A stretch of 64,000 nt of DNA from Zhengitettix transpicula (GCA_037074705.1 CM073590.1:95224947-95288946), one strand, 5' to 3'. Counted from the stretch's first letter, positions 1 through 11,325 are shown. The notes: generated by a model from the sequence alone, not told the origin. Translations and numbers: made by a program.

Positions 1-119
1 TAACCCTTGGCTACCTTCCTTTACACTTCCGCATTCCCCCTTTCAAATCCCTTCCTATGCTATTAAAGGGGAGTTGCTCAATGTGGATCACCCTCATGTA
101 GCCTGTTCCCCTAAAAAAA
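1..119 (+). repeat. Family A retroposon, 3' end only
   Basis: This is the 3' terminal segment of a poly(A)-tailed repeat that recurs at 7.6, 8.0, 20.3, 43.2, 45.3 and (inverted) 54.2 kb. It opens with the 'taacccttggctacc' block, continues through 'aaaggggagttg' and 'catgtagcctgtt', and ends in an A run at about 112-119. The rest of the copy lies outside the window. A common 3' end with an A tail is the mark of target-primed retroposition. Confidence 0.8.
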
Positions 120-430
120 ATTACGACATATTAGAATGGCAAACCTTGACTATATGAGGTTGTTTTATTTATCAATACAGTCATATAATCAAAAATATGG
201 CGGCAGCAGCAGCAACGTCTCAATGGAGGTCCAGCCTCCTGTGCTATTTGTCAGAGTTCCTTCCTGGATTCGGGATCTACTCTGCTTTTAAGGTTAACTT
301 ATTTTACCTGAAACAAACTGTAATTTTGGCATTAGTAAGTGTCGCTTCCCCGATTTGTTTTCGTAATGGGGTTGATTTGTATACGCCTTAATGGCTTCCT
401 AACATTTTGGATGCTAACACCTCATTTCAC
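120..430. other. Unassigned AT-rich DNA
   Basis: I recognise no gene or repeat. A 64-codon open frame at 197-391 starts with an alanine run from a GCA/GCG repeat and then reads as hydrophobic non-coding sequence, so I do not treat it as a gene. Confidence 0.5.
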
Positions 431-958
431 ATTCACGCACACTAGGAAAACAAAAACGGCGGTAAGTCACTGAACGACAAGGAATCTGCCCTTCCGTAAA
501 AACTCCACCCTTTACATGAAACAAACAAACAAAACAGCAGAAAAGACCAACAGAGACTAAGCAATTTATGAAATAAGTTGTTTTATGAACAACACATTCA
601 ACACTTTTCTGTATAACAAAAAATAATTAATTAGTAGGGGAACAATAATAGCTACAAGAGTTTTGCGATTCAGTGTAAAAATATTCTACTGAAAGGTGCG
701 TTTTACTCAGTACAGGAGTTTCTTGACCGTTCCCCTAATAATTAATTATTTTTTGTTATACTGCAAAAGTGTTGAATGTTGCTAATAAAAATACTTATTT
801 CTTAACTTGCTTAGTCTCTGTTGGTCTTTTCTGCTCTTTTGTTTGTTTGTTTGTTGCATGTAAGGTCTAGAGATTCTACGGAAGGGCAGATTCCTCGTCG
901 CTCTGTTTCATGAAGTGACTTGTCCCTCGTTTGTGTTTCCTCCTAGTGTGCGTGTGTC
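431..958. repeat. Large imperfect foldback (hairpin) element
   Basis: The left arm (about 431-651) and right arm (about 729-958) are reverse complements over roughly 210 bases with small indels. Shared blocks include 'cacgcacactagga', 'gaatctgcccttccgta', 'agaaaagaccaacagagact' and 'aaaaaataattaatta'. The loop is about 652-728 and contains 'attcagtgtaaaaatattct'. No reading frame fits inside. The arms resemble a foldback or MITE-like element, but I could not find a clear target duplication. Confidence 0.75.
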
Positions 959-959
959 A

Positions 960-1268
960 GCTTTTGTGTTTATATATTTTATGATAGTTAATTCACTAAT
1001 AATTATTTTTTTACTAGAGCGTATTGCATTTTTTGAGAACTATAAATATTATATTACACCCTTAGTATAGTTAAAGAACTATTATTTTTAATCTTATTTC
1101 TATATAGTTATTTTTTTATGCTGGATTCTTGATTTTTAGTATTTTTATATTAACTTGTAATTTCTAAGAAGTGTAACATCCAATAATTATATTGTAATTT
1201 TATGTAATGACGTATCCTATTTCATCATACGAGGACTAATGGAATAAAATAAATCAAATCAAATCAAA
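960..1268 (+). repeat. Possible 3' end of a non-LTR retroposon with (TCAAA)n tail
   Basis: A very AT-rich stretch ends in 'ggactaatggaataaaat' followed by three to four copies of TCAAA at about 1248-1268. A short tandem 3' tail after an AATAAA-like signal is typical of some LINEs and the SINEs that borrow their tails. No RT frame is visible upstream, so this is inferred from the tail alone. Confidence 0.4.
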
Positions 1269-1272
1269 CGAA

Positions 1273-1355
1273 GAAGAAACTTCCGTACTGAGTAAATCAC
1301 CGGCGCCTTTCAGTAGAATATTTTTACACTGAATCCCAAAACTCTTGTTGGAGGA
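1273..1355 (-). repeat. Inverted copy of the loop of the 431-958 foldback
   Basis: Read on the minus strand, this stretch repeats the foldback loop: 'caagagttttg', 'gattcagtgtaaaaatattc' and 'tactgaaagg', then 'tactcagtac'. Similarity stops near the loop borders, which suggests one element broken or duplicated during insertion. Confidence 0.65.
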
Positions 1356-3150
1356 AGACTATTGTATAAAACTATCCCTGAATGGTGAATATTTCTCTGG
1401 TAGAGAGCAAGGCGATGCTGAGCAACATAATCGTTACACTCGCTATTAGTTTGAAAAAGATTCATGTTCCGCTGAACCAACTTAAAAATGTCGTGAATAA
1501 AAACCCTGGGTAGAGTTCATATGCGCAAACTTTTGAAAAACGGTTTACAACCAGATTTATTATCCGTATTAGAAAGTATTCTAATTACACGCTGTCTTGT
1601 AGCACGAAAAATCCATCAAGACAATCACGTGGTTGATAACAATTCACATATTTTGAAAGTTTTTTGCCCCACCGTAAAGTTCTCACCGAAGAGAAACACA
1701 AGGGTTGTTTTTACCGTATTTTCAGATCAAGCACGTGCTCCAATACAAATTTCAAAGATTAACTGAACAGGCTTCGAATACGCAGATAACTGGCCATGTT
1801 CTTAGCCCTTGCTAATACTTTTAAATAAAATATATTATAATATTAACAAATTTCTGAATAAATGCGCCGAGGAATGTTAATAAATGTAAAATTTTAGGAT
1901 GTAATGCGTAAAACTGAAACAAGGTTTTATTCATTTAGTTATGATCATAAAGGAATGAACAATAAAAATACATTTGTATCGATTAAAAGTTTATAATATA
2001 ATCAAAAACGTTTGACTTAAGTTGACAGTACAGCTTATATTAGTTAATTTATTCTATAACTATAAAAACGATAAATTATTACTTATTCATGTTATTCCTG
2101 AATATCACAGTTCTCTTGAAATTGAAATATAATAGTCCCTATTAAAAGTATACTATTTAGATGAATAGACTAATAAGAGACAATATTATGTGAAAATATA
2201 AATACCTCCTTGTTGCTTTCATCATAAAACCGCAAGAGCTGTGAGAAAATCACAACTGCAAGTCCAGGTCATGAACTCAAAAGCCAAAACCAGAATGTTT
2301 GACTATTTCTTCATCTAATTAGTATCACAGTTATTTTGCCAAAGCTGAGGTAATCGATCATATTATCATAATTAATTCCCCACGGGACTTCAATAGAACC
2401 ATTCTGATAATGTTGCTCGACTAAACAGCCCTGTTTTATAGAACAAACTTTAAGTGCAGAAAAATTCAAAAATACAATTATGTGTTCATTTTGTTTTCAA
2501 AGGAATACAAACCGCAATTTTTCCAGAAACATTCATTTCAGTAAAACCTAGCGCCTCCCGGCAGCCTTTCACCCGATTGACCAATAAATTTGCTGAAACC
2601 ACTCCCGTGTATTGACGATGTTCAAGCTACCGAAGTTTAGGTCGAACAGCGCTTTATTTTTCTCGAACGCTAAAAGGTGGTCTTCATAAATCGGGAAATT
2701 TTTATTTGCTTTCGTATCCCGTGTAAGGACTTAACTTTGAGAGAACTAAATTTCTGAGAACATAATAGGCAATTCATTTTCAATCACAACATTTTATTGG
2801 CTGTTCTGTATATTTATGAGACAAAAACGCCGATGTAGTTACCAAAAAATATTGTATTATACGTTTACGACTTGCTCAATAGTTTTGTTTAATAAAGCAT
2901 AAACAGTTTTTCTTCATTTCCATTGTCCGACGTCAGATTTTGTCTACTGTTAAATTTTGTAATGGAACTGCTCGTAAGAAAACCGTCTACGTGGCTCTGA
3001 TTCGCGACGCCGCTCTGAATTCATATTTCGAACAGAGTTATTCATGCAACCATTTTTCAATTTGATTCTAAGTTTTATAATCAAGCTAAATAAGTAAATT
3101 ATCAGTTAAAATGGAAAAAATTACGTCAGATTGAAAATAATTAATAAGAA
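1356..3150. other. Unassigned DNA
   Basis: I see no recognisable gene or mobile element. An 81-codon open frame at 1521-1766 has no motif I can place. The stretch around 2540-2650 is slightly richer in GC but holds no extended frame. Confidence 0.5.
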
Positions 3151-3285
3151 AGGTGCGCTAGGTTCTTCTTCGCACCTGATGAAAGGAACAAGGATTCCAG
3201 AAAAGTTGTGTGGTATTTATATTATCATTTATTTTGTCTGAATTGGCTATCTTTCTTATTAATTAAACTATCAGTTGTTATAGTG
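3150..3285 (+). repeat. Penelope-like repeat half with hammerhead-like motif
   Basis: The sequence matches one arm of the foldbacks at 16.8, 35.5 and 37.3 kb, including 'tgtgtggtatttatatt' and 'ttggctatctttcttatta'. It carries CTGATGA at 3176-3182, a stem-forming stretch at 3183-3199 (AAGGAA against TTCC) and GAAA at 3200-3203. That order is the catalytic core of a hammerhead ribozyme. Penelope-like retroelements are known to carry such motifs in their terminal repeats; assignment to that class is inference. Confidence 0.55.
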
Positions 3286-3356
3286 GGAATAACGAATTAC
3301 AAAGCAGGTATATTTACGCAGATAAACCGTTTACGCCTCGTAATGGAAGAAGAGTA

Positions 3357-4478
3357 TCTTCTAATAAATAAAACAAGACTGTTTGTTTGTATGTATGTTT
3401 GTTAGTACCTATGTATGTTTCTTTGTATATATGTTCCGCATACAAATCTACTCCCGTAGAGAAAATTTGACCAAATTTCGTACACGTGTTCCTTGCCACC
3501 AGGAAACAAACACTGTCGGGGTGATGCACGTCGACCACTCCCTAGTAGCGGGGAAACATGCAAACACGGTCGATATTTGCGTTGAATAAATATTTTTCAG
3601 GGTTAATTATATTGATAGTATTTCTACCGACGTTGTTTGTGTATAATTTTAACCCCTTTCGGTATGATAGTGGAGCACCCTTAAGATCATTACATAAAAA
3701 TAACGCAAAAACAACCAAGATTGGACTCGAATCCGGGGTTAGGAATGTCGTTGAGATTAATTATGACATTCAACTTACAGTTTTTAACACCCCCGGACGG
3801 GAGTGAACGGAGGTGGAAATTTTCAAACATGTTAATCGCCCGATATATGCGTCAAATAAATATTTTTCGGGGAAATTAAATACATAATATTTCTCTAGAT
3901 GTTCTGTTTGTATAATTTCAACACCTATAGGCGTGGGAGCGAAGCACGGGGGTTTGATGGGGCGTGACATGAAAACAAAGTGAATGCGACCGAGATTGAT
4001 GTCAAATCCAGCGTTATGGATGTTGCTGAATTTAATATTGACATTCAGCTCTTTGCTTAAACTACAGTAGCGAGGGTGGACGGGGTTGAAAATTTTCGAA
4101 CATGTTAAAACGGTCTATGTAATCGTCGAAAGAATTTTTTTCGGGGTCAATGAGTACAACCTCTTTCGGCATGGGAGGGGATCACGCTTAGGGGTAGGAG
4201 TGGAAGGGCGTTACAAGACAATAACGCGGAAACAGCCAAGATTAGTGTCAAATCCGTGGTTATGGATGTTACTGACTTTAGTTATGACATTCAACATTAT
4301 GCTTAACCAACAAGGGCGGTGGTGGAAATTTTTCAACATGTAAACTGGTCGATATATTCGTCAATTAATGATCACATTTCGGTTCGTTACATATAAATAA
4401 CGCAAAAGCAACTGACGTTGGAGTCAAATCGGGGGTTATGGATATATGATAACCCGGATAACGCCGGCTCCCTGCTAG
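3357..4478 (+). mobile_element. Non-autonomous Helitron-like element with internal monomers
   Basis: The element opens with TC after an A ('TCTTCTAATAAATA') and closes with CTAG at 4475-4478 followed by T. A CCGG...CCGG hairpin at about 4454-4467 lies a few bases before CTAG. These are the hallmarks of Helitron ends, with insertion between A and T. Inside, about three and a half diverged monomers of roughly 250-290 bases repeat from about 3530 to 4450; each has 'aacccctttcgg', 'aataacgcaaaaacaacc', 'gttatggatgttgctga' and 'gaaattttcaaacatgtt'-like blocks. Shorter relatives lie at 27019-27409 and 56188-56614 on the minus strand. No Rep/helicase frame is present, so it would depend on another element to move. 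Confidence 0.7.
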
Positions 4479-6264
4479 TTGTAAAGAAAATAAGGAAACT
4501 GCTCATAAATTTTGGCGACTAGAATTAATAATCATATATTTTCCCGGTTTACTTTTAGTTTTGGCATTAGCATATGAACAGTGCCAAGACAGTGGTCACA
4601 ATCATTGGATTGCAGTGAAATACACCAAATATTCCACTTTTGGATTCTACAAAGTTGTTCGACTACAAACTGTGGGCCTGCTTTATCTTGCTTTCAGCGT
4701 GGAAAATATGTTATTATCGCGGATTTAGATGTCACAAAGAAAGAAAAACGTTGCACTATTTATTCGCTACCATCAAGATCAGAAAATGCCACCAATATTA
4801 GCTTTTGTTGTGCTTACTATCCAAGAAATGCCATTACTTAAATTCGAATTAATAATAAAATCTATCATCATTTTGGCGTGATTAAATTAAGTTAATCCTT
4901 TTTTTTCGTGTTGGCTGTAAAATAAAATATAATTACTTATTAAAGAAATATTTATTATGAAAAAAATTCGGTGCCTTAGAGTACCGAAAGATAACTTTCA
5001 AATGTCAGATTTCTAATCCACAGTATGACGGAAAAGGGTAACGCTTTAAGACTGATTTTAAGGTCAACAGCCTTTGTTTCAATTCGTGTATCAAAGAACG
5101 TTGGTATAAAGTGCATTTGATTAGGAGAATTTATAATCCCTTGAAAACCGTAAGAGAAGTCATCTTCTTGTCTACGAATGCTTAAGAACCTTCCATAAGG
5201 AATTTCTCCGCCTACTTGTAACACAGGTTTCTGAGTTTCGATCGTCATATCCAACTGAGAATGTTCAGGAGGCCTTACTCACTTCATCGATTTTTCTATC
5301 GTTAGTTTCAACAGAGTTATGTTTGACACCCTGATGGTGTCTGCACTCGTGTCCAAGAAACTTTAAAAATGTCATCGGTTAAATTAATTCATTGCTCTAG
5401 ACTCAGAAAGAAAATTAGAAACTGACAGAATTCAATCGCATTTTCGGCACTACTGATGTTTTAAACATAATATTTGGAATATAAGTTCATATGTATATAA
5501 CCATTAAGGAGGGATTTTTCATAATTTAACCCCTAAAAGAGTGAGTATGTTGAAGTGGTAAAGGAAAAAGGGCTTGTTTTAAGCGGTTTGATGGTCTGAA
5601 AGCCCCGGCGAGGCGCCGAAAACCAGTTTTTACTAAGGAAACTGCAGCGTTTCGAAGAAGCACAACTCTCTAGCTTTCTAAGCAACGCAGAGTACATTTT
5701 CCGCCACAAAAGTGAAGTCACAGCGTAACCACATAAATGCGTTATACTTCAGTATCATAAACACACTGGATAAAAAGTAAACACAAAATCAGGTTTTTAA
5801 ACCTGAATTTAAAGTTTTCACGTTATTTAAAGTCTCTGATACTTTAAAAACAAAAATTAACGAACGTATTGTTATACATCTTGATAAAGGTAGTTTATGA
5901 TATTTAAGGGTGTGCACTATGTATTTAATTTTTGTTCTTCTTGATGTTTAACGGATAAAATTAAGACAAACATATGTACTAGCAGTAATCATTTTTATGA
6001 ACCATCTCTTCGATTGTCTGATCGACAATCAATAAGAATGTTTTGCTTTTTTGCTTTCTTTACTTAATCGGAGTAAGTAATGCTTTTAGGTTAGTAAAGT
6101 CGAATAACGGCTATTCGGAAACTTATTAATATTAGTTGGAGATGCACATTTGGCATGTATATATTTTGAAAAATAATTAACACTTAAAATTAATGATAAT
6201 TTTAGAATGAAGGAAAATACATAAAGTTTTTATACTTAACACCTGAAAGTTACTCCATATTTAC
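4479..6264. other. Unassigned DNA
   Basis: No gene or element is recognised. Small open frames (86 codons at 4581-4841, 92 codons at 4976-5254 minus, 62 codons at 5533-5721 minus) show no motif I know and are within what chance gives in a region this long. Confidence 0.5.
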
Positions 6265-6700
6265 CCCTTGAAATGCCCGCCATATGTCTATGCGCTATTA
6301 AAATTCGTTCCACACTCTAGCAAGCACGTCTTGAGTTACTGCTTCCACGGTTGTTGTTATGCGGTTCCGCAGTTTGACCATTGCAGCTGGAAGTGGGTGC
6401 ACATAAACTGAGGTTTTAAAACCCCTCACAATAAAACATCATGTGCAGTGAGGTCCGATGACCTTGATGTAATGGCGATGTAAGGCTGAATTATTTTGTC
6501 CAGTACGGCCGATCCATCGTTTGACCTATAATTTATTATTCTCGCACGTACAGGCTCCATTTTGTGGTGCCCCGTCCTGTTAGTAAATGAAGTCATGAAT
6601 CAGTCTCCAACTGAGGCAAAATTGAGTTTTCAAGTATACAGTAACAGCGTTCTCTGCTAAGAAAACGGTTTTATGCTGAGAATTTCGTCAGGCTCCAGAT
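6265..6700 (-). pseudogene. DUF4817-type transposase relic, C-terminal half
   Basis: On the minus strand, broken frames give in order QDGAP (about 6575, the second catalytic aspartate block), RWIGRTG, a degraded SPDLTPLD-like block, and the tail motif RNRITTTVEAVTQDVL followed by ARVWNEF (about 6300-6380), ending near 6258. This order matches the DDE half of the Tc1/mariner-related transposases whose N-terminal domain is DUF4817, a group common in insects. At least four stops interrupt it, and the N-terminal helix-turn-helix half is missing. Related relics lie at 18.95 kb and 51.2-53.0 kb. Confidence 0.65.
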
Positions 6701-6806
6701 ATTGCCGGTGGATGGTCGTCAAAAAAATTCACCTGAGACAAGGAATTGACCATATATCAAGAGTGCATCGGAACCTTCGAGAGGTTGATCGGATATTTTT
6801 AAAATA

Positions 6807-6914
6807 ATGGCTAGCAGGGATTTGGAGGAGAAAAAACAGTGGAAGCGTGAGCTCGAAAAAGAGCAACAGCAAGAGAAATATGTAGTTCAAGTTAACTTAA
6901 AAGAGTCTGTTTAA
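6807..6914 (+). CDS. Small charged open frame, uncertain
   Basis: This 35-codon frame begins with ATG and encodes a strongly charged, coiled-coil-like peptide (starts MASRDLEEKKQWKREL, rich in E, K and Q). It borders the DUF4817 relic on its N-terminal side but runs in the opposite direction. The helical composition is unusual for this AT-rich DNA, but there is no homologue I recognise and it may be chance or a fragment of an exon. Confidence 0.2.
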   Translation: MASRDLEEKKQWKRELEKEQQQEKYVVQVNLKESV

Positions 6915-7247
6915 AGAAATTCATAAGAGATTATAAGAAAATATTTTAGGTGAGTGGAAATTATTAGGAAGGTTTAGTAAAATTCATTGTTATATTGGAG
7001 AGCAGATTTTAATACAAGTTTTTTAGATAATTCAAACTAATATTATAATAAATACTCTGATTAATAATATTTATTATAATAAACTCACTACAGGCATACT
7101 TCCACAAAGAAAACGTAAATTTTTATTAAATCTTAACGACACACAATAGAACCAATAAATGATCATAGGATTGTAGAGTTCCGCTTCCAATGCTCACCAC
7201 TGAGCGTATTGAATATTAAGTTATAATTAAGTATTCGTTGTAACTTT

Positions 7248-7249
<2 letters not shown>

Positions 7250-7294
<45 letters not shown>

Positions 7295-7315
7295 CATATA
7301 TATATATATATATAT
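7250..7315. repeat. (TA)n microsatellite with CATA interruptions
   Basis: The tract is 66 bases of TA repeats, interrupted by three CATATA steps in the middle. It is simple-sequence DNA with no coding content. Confidence 0.95.
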
Positions 7316-7585
7316 TGAGTTGACCACCAATATATGTAATGAAATTATTTTTATAATTTATTTAATATTTATATTGTCAGAGTAATGTCAAGGCCCAGGT
7401 TATGTTGGCAACAGTCAGCGTTACGCAAGACGGTATTATTGTCGGCGGCGTTTTAGCTTGAAAGCTGTGACGAGAGAACAGTTCAATTGACGGTAGAAAC
7501 TAAAACGGTGAAGGTCGGTCTGAATCTCTTGTAGTTAGCGGTCAGATCGTGAGGACTGTTCGTTATAATGGCTTCATAACCAAAG

Positions 7586-8491
7586 TCTGCCAGTAAGGAA
7601 GCTTGTAAGAGGATTCTCTGCGAGGGATGTTCTCTCGCAGGCAGAACCATGTAGGAGAGATACGAAGGGGCTACCATTGGGGATGCCTTTTCCTATTGGA
7701 ATAGTCGGCCAGCTGCCTCCTAAACAGGCCTAGGCATGGCGAGGGGTAAGCTGCGTCCCCACAGCAAACTCCTCTCCCGTCATCGGAAGGGCGTGGGACA
7801 AGTACCAAATGCCCGACCTACCCGATGCAGGTTTTTTTATAGGGTTTGTCCTGCATTACTTTTAGGCGAATGCCGGGTAGGATCCTTAAAATATATCCCG
7901 GGGGCCTAGTAACCCTTGGCTACCTTCCTACACCCTACCGCATCCCCCCTTTCAAATCCCTTTCCTATGCTATAAGAGGGGAGTTGCCACTATGTGGATT
8001 ACCCTATACATAGCCTATCTACACCCAAAAAAAAAAAAAAAAATATGCCTTTTCCTCTCCGTTTTTGAACTAAGGTTCCCACAAGCCGAGGCACCTCAGC
8101 CTGTTCTGAGAGGTGTATGTTCTGGAGTCACAGACCTTGGGCATACGGTAAGAGTTGTCTGCTATTCCCATTGGAATAGTTGGCCAGCTGCCTCCTAAAG
8201 TGGTCGAGGTACGGAGAAGGGAATGCTGCGGCCCCACAGAAAACTCCTCTCCCGCTATCGGAAGGGCGTGAGACAAGTACCCAATGCCCTACCTACCTGA
8301 TGCAGGTTTTTCTAGGGTTTTCCCTGCATTTCTTTAGGCGAATGCCAGGTAGGATCCTTAAAATATAGCCCGGGGGCCCTAGTTAAACCTTGGCTACCTT
8401 CCTCTACCCTTCCTATGTTATTAAAGGGGAGTTGCCCAACGTGGATTACCCTCATGTAGCCTGTTGCACTAAAAAAAAAATTCTGCCAGTA
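7586..8491 (+). mobile_element. Two tandem family A retroposons within one target duplication
   Basis: The 10-base sequence 'tctgccagta' stands at 7586-7595 and again at 8482-8491. Between them are two head-to-tail family A copies. The first (about 7618-8042) begins with the 5' hairpin 'ctgcgag...ctcgcag', has an internal deletion around 7690, and ends in an 18-base A run. The second (about 8043-8481) is 5'-truncated, starting at 'atgccttttcctctccg', and has its own A tail. The simplest reading is that the second copy inserted into the A tail of the first. Confidence 0.75.
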
Positions 8492-9184
8492 GGAGTCGAA
8501 GAAAGCAAAGACAGGTATTAAAATTATTGGCAAGAGAAATTAAACAAGTTACGTGCGAATTTTAAAGAACGCCGTATTGGATATTGTTGAACTGGTATTG
8601 AAATGTTGGAAATCCACTTTTGGATATATATCTTTGTGTGAAAAGTGATATATCATGGCCTGTTAATTAAAATTTGTTAAATTATTGGTGAAATGAATAA
8701 GTAGTGTTATATGAGAGCTGTTTTATTGTAAACCTAGTATAAAAATTGCGTACCGTCAGATTTGTTAATCATCAAATTTCTTCAGATTTCTATAGAAATT
8801 TACTATGTTAATATTTCTTATGTAAATGTAATTCAATATTTTGTAATATTTTGGTTTTGTTTAATTTGGTTATCCAATTGCGGGTTACTGTAACTGCTAG
8901 AGGTCCGATAAGCGATCCTGAATGTTTTAAGAATTTTAATAATGCTGTAGCATCTACGTATAAAATCTAACTAAATATAAACGGTAATAAACGTTTGTAT
9001 AAAAAATTTAATCGATTAAGTTATTTCATTTACCAAGTCATAATTTGAGTACAGTATTAATTTGCTCCACACCGTGGTTTTTTGCTTGTTTTTCTAATTT
9101 GAATATTACGATATATTGTAATGCCAAATAATTAGGCCATTAATTGTTTGGACATAAAATTTGAATTGTTACTGAAATCCATTA
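8492..9184. other. Unassigned AT-rich DNA
   Basis: Nothing recognised. There is no open frame worth reporting and no repeat that I can match elsewhere in the window. Confidence 0.5.
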
Positions 9185-10114
9185 TAGGGGTCTGATCGAA
9201 CAAAGCAACAATGACAGAAGCGAGCTCACTTTGCTTTGTCGAAAAGTCAAAAATGGCGTATGCGCGCTCAAACTCGAGAGAGAACTAGGAGTTCAGTTCA
9301 CGGAAAAACATCGTGAGGAGCAGAACAAGTAATATAACTGTTAGTTGGTGGTGGGACATTTCAGACGACGGAACAATACTAGAGCAGAGACTGGCCATTG
9401 TTAATGTATTATGAAACAAAGTTGTGAATTTAAGACAAAGTAAAAACATTCACGGAAGTATTACCTCGTAAATATCGCTAAGTAAAAGCAGTTTACGTCT
9501 ATAGCCAGCCAGGGAAGGAAGCGAGCAGTTTTTACGAATACAGCCAGCCAGGAAAGTCTAAGAGACTATAGCCAGCCAAGGAAGGCAAGCAGACATCAGA
9601 TAGCTGACATTCAGGAGGATCATCCGAGTTCCTGTGAGCCTATAAATTTTGACTCCAAAAGTGTAAAATCTGTGAGTTGATGTTTAAAATTAGTGTATAA
9701 TTTTGCAATAGTGTACTTCCGAAACCAAAAGGAATGCTGGTACCAGCTGGACACTACGTAAGTAACAAAACCAAACTAATGATTAATTGTAAACGCTAAT
9801 TAGAGGATAAGGTCAGATTTCGTTCTCTTTTAATTGTCAATCAGAGTTAATTTCTTTACTTTTAAATTTATTTCTATCGACGTATTGTTTAGGTAAATGT
9901 GAACTGTTTGTTAATAAGATTTTAAATCAATTTGTTGTGTTCATTATCAAACCCAGTAGAGGCCCTGAGAGAGAGAGAGAAATATCTCAATTTTTGTTGT
10001 AAATATCTTTATTGCCACAAAATAAATAAATATTATGTTTGTTAATTTTGTTTATTACTTCATTTAATTAAAGTAAACCTGTTTATTATTACATTTTGGC
10101 ATTCAACGTGAGGC
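9185..10114 (+). mobile_element. LTR-like relic with primer-binding site
   Basis: A purine-rich leader region (from about 9185, with three copies of 'atagccagcca' at 9501, 9540 and 9568) is followed by AT-rich DNA with polyadenylation signals near 10021. The stretch ends in ATTACA at 10088-10093. Three bases later comes TGG plus 'cattcaacgtgaggc' (10097-10114), which resembles the primer-binding sites of LTR retrotransposons. The relic at 61.6-62.4 kb ends the same way. No gag or pol frame follows, and I could not fix the 5' border or find the partner LTR, so this is tentative. Confidence 0.35.
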
Positions 10115-10670
10115 AAATTCTTTAAATTAATTAAAACTTCCAATATTGTTTATTACAATATATACATGAAATATTCTAATCGCTTATCTCCACGGTTCCT
10201 TATTGCCGGTTGCCAGCCCAGTCGTCACTGCGTAATGCAGAACTAATTAAATTACTCCTATATAAATACGACAATCGTCTTATTAAAATTTAACTAACAT
10301 TATCCGCGTAGGGTGTTGATAAGCGATTTTCCCAGGACCTCGTAAGTAATTTGGCACGCTATGAGACCTCAGGGTTACTGTTTCAATTTAATTATGAAGG
10401 GTTTAGTTAATAATTATAAAAGTTTTCGGTTTCATAATACACTTTAATGGACAAAATTTAACTTCAAATTTCTCCGATGAGCTCAGCCACAAGTCTCCTC
10501 AATCGCTGAATATTTCTCTTACATTCACTCTCATTTAACCACTTAAATCTATGATATCGTAACAAATATCTAACTACAGAAGTTCCGGAATTTAAATGTA
10601 TGGCAAACAATTCTTATTTATGATAACGACGAAAAAATATCTGATATCACAATAATATAAAATTCGAATA
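10115..10670. other. Unassigned DNA downstream of the LTR-like relic
   Basis: No gag, pol or other frame is visible. The sequence is AT-rich with a slightly GC-richer patch around 10190-10380. Confidence 0.5.
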
Positions 10671-10915
10671 CACGGCATTATGTCTTAAAGTTATGTTTAT
10701 TAACAAAACATTAAATGACCGACGTTTCGTTCTCTTTAAGAATCTCTTCAGATATGATCATTTTGGTTACAACAGGCAAAGCAGAAAACCTTACCTCTAA
10801 ATTATTTTGCACGATTTATAAACAAAATTATTTAATCTGAAAGAAGCTAAAAATAGGACGAAACGTCGTTCATTTACTGTTTTGTTAAGAACCAATTTTC
10901 TGACATAAAACCGTG
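10671..10915. repeat. Inverted pair of hammerhead-like repeats
   Basis: Terminal blocks 'cacggcattatgtc' (10671) and its inverse 'gacataaaaccgtg' (ending 10915) enclose two inverse hammerhead-like motifs. The minus-strand copy reads CTGAAGA (10745-10751), a stretch that can pair as a stem with an AAA loop, then GAAAC and GTCGG (10717-10728). The plus-strand copy at about 10838-10870 has CTGAAAGA in place of CTGAAGA and keeps 'gacgaaacgtcg'. The arrangement matches inverted terminal repeats of Penelope-like elements. Confidence 0.5.
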
Positions 10916-11325
10916 TTTTTGGTTATGTAATTCTTACTTATTTATCAAGTACTTGTGTAGGACAGCCGGTCATTTGAGTCTCGCAAACCTGATGGGTCAT
11001 TGATGGCATTTGATATATGATATACCGCTCTGAACGGCGGTGGACCAGTTGCTCGTAGCTTCATGCACTGTCCGGGTCTGGTTCCTGGACCATTCTAGGC
11101 TGGGACACAAATACACGTCCGTCACGGATCTCCAAGACTTAGTGTTTTAAAACTAAAAACTGGGTCGTCTTATGCCCCAAAACCACCCTCACCTCTGGGC
11201 CTTGAAAACGTAAAAGAAAAATACGTCGCTTAGCTACGGGCTGTACAGAACCACTCTAGTGACAGGACCGTTCCTACGGTCAATATTATTCCTTTAGAGC
11301 CGTTTTCTGTGGAAGGGTCTCTTAG
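10916..11325. other. Unassigned, moderately GC-rich DNA
   Basis: From about 11030 to 11330 the sequence is GC-richer than its surroundings, but stops in all frames prevent a coding call. It directly precedes the long open frame at 11326. Confidence 0.45.

Noticed and set aside
3530..4450. CRISPR array or simple satellite
   Set aside because: Repeats are long, diverged and lie within Helitron ends in a eukaryotic context. There are no short identical repeats with unique spacers.
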